Part shown: positions 7,799 to 12,878 of the stretch, one piece after another
How the letters are laid out: every line of letters begins with the position of its first letter
Position numbering within the stretch: position 1 is the first letter of the stretch
DNA from: Leptospiraceae bacterium
GTDB taxonomy: Bacteria > Spirochaetota > Leptospiria > Turneriellales > Turneriellaceae
DNA length: 12,878 nt
Direction: 5' to 3'
NCBI GenBank assembly: GCA_016788945.1
Contig: JAEUSA010000183.1
Span: 1-12,878, forward strand
Made by a program: the position numbers and the translations under genes
The notes under the pieces: generated by a model
Told to the model about the DNA's origin: nothing
What the model saw: only the letters and a program-made list of their open reading frames with translations
Database searches by the model: none

Positions 7799-8572
7799 AT
7801 GAAACCGGTGCAGGCCAAAATACAGCAGCCGACCGCCCCACGGTTACGACTGCCTGAAGACCGTGAACTTCTGGCATTTGTATTCGCGCGCTTCATCGAC
7901 GGCGAAATGACCGGCCTCAGTGAAGGCCATGCGCTGAACTATGCTCCCGATCTCGCGAGCGCCGATTTTCTGGCGAAGCAGATACGCGATGAAATACGCC
8001 ATGCCAGAATGTACGCCCGCCTCGTGGCATACACGGCGCCCGGTAGCGCAGTGCCGCGCGCAGGCTACCTGCTCAAGCAGATTATGGCGCCGCTCTCGGG
8101 GCGGGTATGGGCCGAGCACTGTTTTCTCGATAAAGCCGTCGGCGAGCGCTGGGTACTTTCGCTGATGGAAACACTCATTGCGCATGTTGACGATAAGAAA
8201 ATAGTCACCAATCTCAAGGCCATTGCCCGGGACGAACGCGGGCATATTGCCTTCGGCGAGCAGCAGACGCGGGCCTATGCACACAGCAGGTGGCGGCGCT
8301 ATTACCTGTGGGGGCTTTTTTTGCGCGTCGATTTTGCCATGGGCCTTGCCTACCGGCTGTTACGCCGTATGATTCAAAGACGGTATTCTCCGGCGGCGGC
8401 GCAGTTGCTCAAGGTATTTTTCACCGATGCACGGCAGGGTATAGCACAACACACCGCGGACTTGTTGGGCGTGAGACTCAACCGCTCGTTCGTGCAGATG
8501 CTTTTCTGCCAGCTTGTGTTTCTGCTCAAGTCTCCTTTCGCCGGCCGTTTTCACCGCACGCCCTACCCGTAA
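7799..8572 (+). CDS. Ferritin-like carboxylate-bridged di-iron protein, putative oxygenase
   Basis: This mostly helical protein has two E-(about 29)-ExxH half-sites, the signature of ferritin-like di-iron proteins. Numbering from the longer GTG 7745 form, the likely ligands are E54, then E83 and H86 (DEIRH) 29 residues on, then E134, then E164 and H167 (DERGH) 30 residues on. This near-symmetric spacing supports a bound Fe2 centre. The C-terminal third is arginine-rich with hydrophobic stretches (about residues 184-210 and 249-262) that could lie against a membrane, as in CoQ7 or alternative oxidase, but no clear transmembrane helix is seen. I favour ATG 7799; GTG at 7772 or 7745 would extend it by up to 18 residues, and none has a good Shine-Dalgarno site. 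A Rieske fusion gene follows 51 bases downstream, which suggests an oxygenase and electron-donor pair. An iron-storage or peroxide-scavenging role is the alternative. Confidence 0.8.
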   Translation: MKPVQAKIQQPTAPRLRLPEDRELLAFVFARFIDGEMTGLSEGHALNYAPDLASADFLAKQIRDEIRHARMYARLVAYTAPGSAVPRAGYLLKQIMAPLSGRVWAEHCFLDKAVGERWVLSLMETLIAHVDDKKIVTNLKAIARDERGHIAFGEQQTRAYAHSRWRRYYLWGLFLRVDFAMGLAYRLLRRMIQRRYSPAAAQLLKVFFTDARQGIAQHTADLLGVRLNRSFVQMLFCQLVFLLKSPFAGRFHRTPYP

Positions 8573-8594
8573 CCTTTGCACTCCTTGTTCTTGC

Positions 8595-8620
8595 CGGCGT
8601 GATTCGCCGCGCAGATCTGC
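8595..8620. repeat. Adjacent inverted repeats just upstream of the Rieske fusion gene
   Basis: CGGCG-TGATT-CGCCG (8595-8609) can form a five-pair stem with a five-base loop. One base later, GCAGATCTGC (8611-8620) is a perfect ten-base palindrome ending three bases before the ATG at 8624. Together they occupy the space where a ribosome-binding site would be expected, and none is recognisable there. They may be an operator or a translational control element, or chance in GC-rich sequence. Confidence 0.35.
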
Positions 8621-8623
8621 AGC

Positions 8624-9262
8624 ATGAGCCGAGCTCTGGATTATTTATTGAAAGCCCGCCCGCAAGCGATGGAGGCATATTTTGCTTTTCTCAAGCAGGC
8701 GGGCAGTCATCTCGATAAAAAAACCGCGGCGCTCATTTCAGTCATTACCAAGGTGCATGCCAAAACGCCGAATGGCGTGAGGCAATATCTGCCCCGTGCG
8801 CTTAAGGCCGGCGCCAGCGCCGACGAAGTGATTGATGCTCTGCTGATGGCGATGCCTGCTCTCGGGTTCAGTAAAATCGTGTGGGCGATCGAGGTAATTC
8901 TCGAAATGAACCTGCCCGAATTCGCGCGTTATGCCGATGCGTCTGCGCCTGCTGCGGCCAGCGAATGGAAGCCAATTTTGAACTTGCGAGACCTCAACGG
9001 GAAGACCCCGCGATATGTAAAAATCGGCACTCTACACGCCTATGTGCTGAAGCGGGGTGACGGAGTCATAGTGTACGATGCACATTGCCCGCATAAAGGC
9101 AATCTGATACCTGAAACAGGTGTCGCTGACGGCGAACTCGCTTGCCCGTTTCATGAATGGAAATTCGATCTCGCTTCAGGAAACTGCACGCATGGCGGCA
9201 CCAAACCACTGCGCGTCATCGATCACAAGATCGACGGCGAAAACATAATGATTAAAATCTGA
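8624..9262 (+). CDS. Fusion of cysteine-free CMD/AhpD-like domain to a Rieske [2Fe-2S] domain
   Basis: The N-terminal half (about residues 13-100) resembles the carboxymuconolactone decarboxylase/AhpD fold. It has a KKTAALISVITKVH helix, the RALKAGASADEVIDALLMAMPALG pattern and an all-helical composition. It contains no cysteine, so the CxxC active site of AhpD is absent. The C-terminal half (about 116-212) is a Rieske domain with C155-P-H157 and C174-P-F-H177 separated by 16 residues, the normal C-x-H...C-x-x-H spacing for a [2Fe-2S] cluster. Rieske domains of this size act as ferredoxins for oxygenases. The gene follows the di-iron protein gene by 51 bases on the same strand, consistent with a shared transcript and an electron-transfer partnership. 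ATG 8624 has no clear Shine-Dalgarno site. Its partner reductase is not in the window. Confidence 0.85.
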   Translation: MSRALDYLLKARPQAMEAYFAFLKQAGSHLDKKTAALISVITKVHAKTPNGVRQYLPRALKAGASADEVIDALLMAMPALGFSKIVWAIEVILEMNLPEFARYADASAPAAASEWKPILNLRDLNGKTPRYVKIGTLHAYVLKRGDGVIVYDAHCPHKGNLIPETGVADGELACPFHEWKFDLASGNCTHGGTKPLRVIDHKIDGENIMIKI

Positions 9263-9281
9263 GAAACCCCGCTCAAGCGGG
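9261..9281 (-). terminator. Possible weak terminator at the prfC 3' end
   Basis: On the minus strand, CCCGC and GCGGG (9277-9281 and 9268-9272) form a five-pair stem around a four-base loop, with the prfC stop codon (9273-9275) within the hairpin. Only TTTCT follows, so the U-tract is short. It also lies just past the stop of the convergent Rieske gene. It could act on prfC transcripts; on the plus strand no T-run follows. Confidence 0.35.
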
Positions 9282-10841
9282 CGGATGCATGCTCAGTAAA
9301 ACATCGGGATTCTGATCTTGAAACGATTTCAGCCTGAACTGGCTTTCAAACAACAGAACCGGATTGCCCGCTTCGTCGGTGACGATTTTATCAAACCTGC
9401 CGGCCTTGTCCACGTCAGAGGGTGAAATCCACCTTGAGCACTCGAACGTCAGCGGCTCGAGCCTGATCGGGGCACCGTACTCGTCTTCGAGACGGTATTT
9501 GAACACATCGAACTGCAATTGCCCGATGACCCCGATGAGCGGCGTCTGCTCGCTGAGATTAAACAGCTGCACGACACCTTCATCGGCGAGTTCACTGATG
9601 CCCTTCTTGAACTGTTTTGTTTTGCCGGTGTCGGTCAGCACGATGCGCGCATAGAGGTCAGGGGCAAAACGCGGCAGCGGATGGAATGCCGGCGCGGCAC
9701 CGTTGCAGAGAATATCGCCGAGCCGGTAGAGGCCGGGGCTGATGATGCCAATGATATCGCCGGCATACGCGGTATCGATTGTCGTGCGCTCCTGCCCGAA
9801 AAAAGCCACCGGATTTGAGAGTTTTACCTCTTTGCCCAGCCGGGGAACATTCACCGACATGCCACGTTCAAATTTGCCGCTGGTGATGCGTAGAAACGCC
9901 ACACGGTCGCGGTGCAGTTTATTCATATTGGCCTGCATCTTGAAGACAAACCCGGTAAAACGGTTTTCGAGCGGGCTGAGCTCGCTGCCGTTATCGAGCC
10001 TGACCGGCCGGGGAGCGGGCGCAAGATCTTTCAGATTGGCGAGCAAATGTTCGACACCGAAATTCGTGACAGCGCTGCCGAACAATACCGGCGTCATTTC
10101 ACCGCGGAGGAATTTTTCTTTGTCGAACGCTGGCAAAGCCTCGCCGGCAATCGCCACATCTTCGCAGAACTTATCGTGCTCGGCTTCGCCCATCAGCTCA
10201 CGCACAGAAGCGTCTTCGATGCCCGACATTGCCTCGGGGGCACGGTGAGCACCGCCGACGGTGCGTTCGAAACGATGTAATTTTTTTCCATAGAGATCAA
10301 AATAACCTTTAAAATCGCGCCCCGACCCCATCGGCCAGACCAGCGGCACGGCAGAAATGCCGAGTACCTTTTCGACGTTGTCGAGTAACTCGAATGCCTC
10401 GAGCGCCGGCATATCCATTTTATTGATGAAGGTAATAATCGGTAAATTGCGCTCGCGGCAAATCTTGAACAGTTTAATCGTCTGCGGCTCGACACCGCGC
10501 GAAGCATCGAGCAACATAATCGCCGAGTCGACGGCCATCAGCGTGCGGTATGTGTCTTCACTGAAATCTTGGTGCCCCGGTGTATCGAGCAGGTTCATCA
10601 CCATGCCATCGTATTCGAACTGCAGTGCAGCGGTCGAAACAGAAATTCCGCGCTCTTGTTCGAGCGCCATAAAGTCCGACTTGGTCGATTTACGGTCTTT
10701 GCGCGCACGCACATGGCCCGCGAGATGTATCGCACCGCCATAAAGCAGCAATTTTTCGGTCAGCGTCGTTTTGCCGGCATCGGGGTGCGCAATAATCGCA
10801 AAAGCCCGGCGGCGGTTTATTTCATGATCGAGTTCACTCAC
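9273..10841 (-). CDS. prfC: Peptide chain release factor 3 (RF3)
   Basis: RF3 is a translational GTPase that removes RF1 or RF2 from the ribosome after peptide release. The 522-residue length matches E. coli RF3 (529). G1 is AHPDAGKT at residues 18-25, G3 is DTPGH at 86-90 and G4 is NKMD at 140-143. The RF3-specific segment with RKDRKSTKSDFMALE and RGISVSTA (near 47-71) separates it from EF-G, RF1/RF2 and BipA. The start is GTG at 10841, with only a minimal TAGG six bases upstream. No neighbour is functionally linked. The gene converges on the Rieske fusion gene with a 10-base gap, and is divergent from the unrecognised membrane-protein gene. Confidence 0.96.
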   Translation of the reverse strand: MSELDHEINRRRAFAIIAHPDAGKTTLTEKLLLYGGAIHLAGHVRARKDRKSTKSDFMALEQERGISVSTAALQFEYDGMVMNLLDTPGHQDFSEDTYRTLMAVDSAIMLLDASRGVEPQTIKLFKICRERNLPIITFINKMDMPALEAFELLDNVEKVLGISAVPLVWPMGSGRDFKGYFDLYGKKLHRFERTVGGAHRAPEAMSGIEDASVRELMGEAEHDKFCEDVAIAGEALPAFDKEKFLRGEMTPVLFGSAVTNFGVEHLLANLKDLAPAPRPVRLDNGSELSPLENRFTGFVFKMQANMNKLHRDRVAFLRITSGKFERGMSVNVPRLGKEVKLSNPVAFFGQERTTIDTAYAGDIIGIISPGLYRLGDILCNGAAPAFHPLPRFAPDLYARIVLTDTGKTKQFKKGISELADEGVVQLFNLSEQTPLIGVIGQLQFDVFKYRLEDEYGAPIRLEPLTFECSRWISPSDVDKAGRFDKIVTDEAGNPVLLFESQFRLKSFQDQNPDVLLSMHPPA

Positions 10842-10908
10842 GCTCAGCCTAAGATGGTTTTTGAAACATGCGATCCAGAGTTTTCATGGCTATGGTCTTT
10901 TTACTTAC

Positions 10909-10936
10909 ACTATGTTGCGCAGGTGCGGATTGACAA
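10909..10936 (-). promoter_or_regulatory. Low-confidence promoter candidate for prfC
   Basis: On the minus strand, TTGTCA (10936-10931, five of six matches) and CATAGT (10914-10909, four of six) are 16 bases apart. This would give a leader of about 60 bases before the prfC GTG. It overlaps the 5' end of the divergent gene. Weak by-eye match. Confidence 0.2.
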
Positions 10937-10938
10937 CG

Positions 10939-11838
10939 ATGCCTGATGTAAAACATCTGATTGCTGCCATTACCGTCGCCGTGATGCCGGTCTTCGCCGG
11001 TACCGGTGAGACCATGCAGGCGCTGCAAAAAACTGCTGAAACCGCGCTGTGCCGCGAACTCAGGCCACAGGCAAAGAACTGCCGGGTGGTATTTGAAAGT
11101 GTTACACATAATGCGTTTTCCGGTGGCGATGGCCTGTGGGCGTTCTCGTATGCTATCAGTGGCGAAGGCGCAACGACTGCTAAAGAGGCGGCACAGTTTA
11201 AATCAGCGATCGCGAAGATAGGCTCTCAACCGCTCGAAATTGAAAAGAACCGCATTGCGGCGATCGCCTACTACCGCGGCAGCGCGCACGAGCTGAAAGG
11301 GGTGAGCGGGGAAGAATTTCATCGCCTTGCACTCAACCCGACAAGCGGCATCGTGGCGCGTTTTGAGCCGGCTTTTATTCTCTCGGGAAACTCCATCCGC
11401 TATACCCCGCCCGATGACTGGCAGAAGGGAGGTTTGGCTTCAGGCACGAACGGTAGCCTTGTATTGAATATTTTGACCCAGAGCGATGCCGAACTTTCCG
11501 CCGAACTGGAGACCCTCGATGACACAGCACATAAGACGGTGCATATCGTCGCCTGCCGCAGTGCGACAACGGCCTGCGATGCGGGGAAAATACGCCTGAG
11601 CGCCGGCAAAGCAGAGGCAATTTCGCTCGACGTAAAAGCCGGGCGCAATTTGAAAACGGATCAACCGGCGTTTAAGCTCGTGCTTAGGCTCGCAGGCCAG
11701 ACAACGCCCGTAATGCAGCTGGCGATTCCTTTCAAACCGCGGCCCAACTATTTCTTGTTCGGCGTAACGGGTTTTTTATTCGGCGGATTAATCGCCGTGA
11801 TGGTGATGATCGGCCGCCGCAAACCGGCAGCCCAATAA
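10939..11838 (+). CDS. Unrecognised secreted protein with a C-terminal membrane anchor
   Basis: I do not recognise this family. The chosen ATG at 10939 gives a 299-residue protein starting with a basic residue and a hydrophobic stretch (residues 7-20) that reads like a signal peptide, with possible cleavage after VFA (18-20). The open frame extends upstream to a TTG at 10861 and an ATG at 10912, but those starts would put extra polar sequence before the signal. A second hydrophobic segment at about 271-291, followed by RR and K, looks like a C-terminal transmembrane anchor with a short cytoplasmic tail. Four cysteines (C38, C48, C206, C213) could pair as two disulfides in the exported part. 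Start support is weak: a GCGGA lies nine bases upstream. It ends four bases from the stop of the next minus-strand gene. Confidence 0.65.
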   Translation: MPDVKHLIAAITVAVMPVFAGTGETMQALQKTAETALCRELRPQAKNCRVVFESVTHNAFSGGDGLWAFSYAISGEGATTAKEAAQFKSAIAKIGSQPLEIEKNRIAAIAYYRGSAHELKGVSGEEFHRLALNPTSGIVARFEPAFILSGNSIRYTPPDDWQKGGLASGTNGSLVLNILTQSDAELSAELETLDDTAHKTVHIVACRSATTACDAGKIRLSAGKAEAISLDVKAGRNLKTDQPAFKLVLRLAGQTTPVMQLAIPFKPRPNYFLFGVTGFLFGGLIAVMVMIGRRKPAAQ

Positions 11839-11842
11839 CATT

Positions 11843-12715
11843 TTAGAATTTCTCGCGCAGCGTTTCTGCGTTGACTATCACAACGACGCGCGCGCGGCGC
11901 AGGTTCTGCACACTACCAGTGTGCGCGGTGAGTTTTGCCGCATCTTCATCGCTGATGACGAGGGCATTCTCACCGGGTCCGCTCATGTCGAGCGCAGAAA
12001 CACGCAATGGCCGTTTGCCGGCACGCTGGCGCAATGCCGATGATTCACCCGCGATAAAACCGGTAACCCCCCTTTTAACCGCAGTGATGCGCGTGAGGTA
12101 TTCGACTCCATAAATCTGCCTACCCGAACCGGTAAAAACGCCGGCATTCAATGATGGCTTGTAGGCCAAATGGCGCGCGTCGATCACAAGTCCTGTGTAA
12201 AGCAACGCTTCGCCCTGTGAGTTGTCATACTCCCCCATCGCGGCGCGCTTGTCATAGGCAGACGAAAGTACTTCGGTTGCGGCCTGATTCGCGAGTTCGC
12301 GCGCGAAAGGCAGCGGCAGGTGTGCCATCACTGAATCGCGTCCGCGCAACATTATTTTCATGCGCCCCGAAGCTCTGTTCTCCGCAATTTGGAATGTATC
12401 GAGGCGCTGTTTTTCCCAAAAAGCGGCAAGTTCACCGTGCTGGGTTAACTCGGGCAGGCCTTCGTGAGCCGATTTCTGCCACAGTGCGGCAATCACTGCA
12501 GAAAGTTTGGTCAGCATGGCCGCCCGCATTTTCTCTCTGAGCTCCGCATTACTGGCCTGCAACAGGCGCCCTGTAAGCCGCCATTCGGCATCGAGGAATA
12601 TCTGGTTATGCTCCCAATCAATAACCGCATCGGTACGCGGCGATGCTTGAGCGTGCGCCGTCGCGCTGAGGGCGAAAATGACTAAAACAGGCAGGCTGCG
12701 GAGGTTTCGGAACAC
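11843..12715 (-). CDS. Secreted protein with a GLVIDAR-type motif, LPP20/FlgP-like
   Basis: This 290-residue protein starts at GTG 12715, the only possible start because a TAA codon lies in frame just upstream. An arginine pair then a hydrophobic run (about residues 8-16) ending in ATAHAQA reads like a cleavable signal peptide, so the protein is probably periplasmic or outer-membrane associated. No lipobox cysteine is present. The C-terminal half contains YTGLVIDARHL (near 170-180), a GRQIYG turn, and a closing strand of NLRRARVVVIV. I associate this pattern with LPP20- or flagellar FlgP-like exported proteins in spirochaetes and Geobacter-type bacteria, but that is from memory and the function is unknown. 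No other flagellar gene is nearby. Confidence 0.7.
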   Translation of the reverse strand: MFRNLRSLPVLVIFALSATAHAQASPRTDAVIDWEHNQIFLDAEWRLTGRLLQASNAELREKMRAAMLTKLSAVIAALWQKSAHEGLPELTQHGELAAFWEKQRLDTFQIAENRASGRMKIMLRGRDSVMAHLPLPFARELANQAATEVLSSAYDKRAAMGEYDNSQGEALLYTGLVIDARHLAYKPSLNAGVFTGSGRQIYGVEYLTRITAVKRGVTGFIAGESSALRQRAGKRPLRVSALDMSGPGENALVISDEDAAKLTAHTGSVQNLRRARVVVIVNAETLREKF

Positions 12716-12721
12716 ATTATA
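12716..12721 (-). promoter_or_regulatory. Perfect TATAAT directly abutting the GTG start of the secreted-protein gene
   Basis: On the minus strand, TATAAT (12721-12716) sits immediately before GTG 12715. A canonical promoter here would start transcription inside the coding sequence, and no good -35 lies at the normal distance. It may be coincidence in the AT-rich gap; the true promoter may be elsewhere. Confidence 0.25.
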
Positions 12722-12754
12722 TTTTCGTTAGAAACCGCAGAAAACTTGCGCAGG

Positions 12755-12779
12755 AAAAAGCCCGCACGGCGCAGCAGGC
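12755..12779 (-). terminator. Intrinsic terminator after the STAS-domain gene
   Basis: On the minus strand, GCCTGC (12779-12774) and GCGGGC (12765-12760) form a six-pair stem with one G-U pair around an eight-base loop, directly followed by five T (12759-12755). It lies 13 bases past the STAS gene stop and separates it from the secreted-protein gene. Confidence 0.75.
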
Positions 12780-12792
12780 AATCTGGTGCGGA

Positions 12793-12878
12793 TCAGTCAG
12801 AAATGGAATCGAATGCGTCGTCTTGGTTCTTGTAAATATCAAAAACCGAACCAAGTTTGGTGATTTCGAGCAGGTGAT
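12793..12878 (-). CDS. STAS-domain protein (anti-sigma-factor antagonist), 3' end only
   Basis: Only the last 27 codons lie in the window. The C-terminal sequence reads HLLEITKLGSVFDIY, then a short acidic tail. The L-x-x-T-K-L-x-x-V-F-x-I-Y pattern followed by an acidic A-x-x-S end is typical of the last helix of STAS anti-anti-sigma proteins such as SpoIIAA or RsbV. The phosphorylatable serine region is outside the window, so it cannot be checked. Regulation by partner switching with a kinase anti-sigma factor is known for the family but not shown here. A terminator follows closely. Confidence 0.7.
   Translation of the reverse strand, partial: HLLEITKLGSVFDIYKNQDDAFDSISD

Noticed and set aside
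8290..8718. Open frame spanning the end of the di-iron gene and the start of the Rieske gene
   Set aside because: It overlaps two genes with clear metal-binding motifs and has no domain signal.
9742..10743. Plus-strand open frames inside prfC
   Set aside because: They are serine- and arginine-rich shadows of the RF3 GTPase frame, which is unambiguous.
10930..10935. Perfect TTGACA on the plus strand before the unrecognised exported protein
   Set aside because: It lies only nine bases before the chosen start and has no matching -10 downstream, so it cannot drive that gene as annotated.
12151..12540. Plus-strand open frame opposite the secreted GLVIDAR-motif gene
   Set aside because: The minus frame has a signal peptide and a coherent closing strand; the plus frame is basic, low-quality sequence.
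1..12878. CRISPR arrays, tRNAs, insertion sequences or phage genes
   Set aside because: No repeat-spacer pattern, cloverleaf or transposase/integrase sequence was seen; the window is ordinary chromosome with tightly packed genes.

Overview
The window (12,878 bp, moderately GC-rich) is densely coding bacterial chromosome. It holds twelve protein genes: nine complete single-copy-type genes on both strands, one complete secreted protein, and two genes cut by the window edges. There is no tRNA, rRNA, insertion sequence, phage gene or CRISPR array. Starts are a mix of ATG, GTG and TTG, and most lack a good Shine-Dalgarno sequence. The edge gene looks like an anti-sigma-factor antagonist. The secreted protein with a 'GLVIDAR'-type motif resembles proteins I associate with spirochaetes and some deltaproteobacteria. 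My best guess is a Leptospirales-type spirochaete (Turneriella- or Leptonema-like), but nothing in the window proves this.

Region 1 (1-6653, + strand) is a six-gene run with short gaps or overlaps: a 5'-truncated DUF3556-type membrane protein, a phytoene-desaturase/PYROXD2-like FAD oxidoreductase, tldD, pmbA (tldE), galE and folB. The DUF3556 and oxidoreductase genes overlap. TldD and TldE form the known zinc protease pair. GalE interconverts UDP-glucose and UDP-galactose. FolB acts in folate synthesis.

Region 2 (6671-9262) is the most unusual part. On the minus strand is a CE7 (acetyl-xylan esterase/cephalosporin-C deacetylase) fold protein in which all three catalytic-triad positions appear to be replaced. 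Divergent from it are a helical carboxylate-bridged di-iron (ferritin-like) protein and a fusion of a cysteine-free carboxymuconolactone-decarboxylase-like domain to a Rieske [2Fe-2S] domain. The last two together look like a di-iron oxygenase with its own Rieske electron donor.

Region 3 (9273-12878) holds prfC (release factor 3, minus), an unrecognised secreted or membrane-anchored protein (+), a secreted 'GLVIDAR'-motif protein (minus) and the 3' end of a STAS-domain gene (minus). A clear intrinsic terminator follows the STAS gene.
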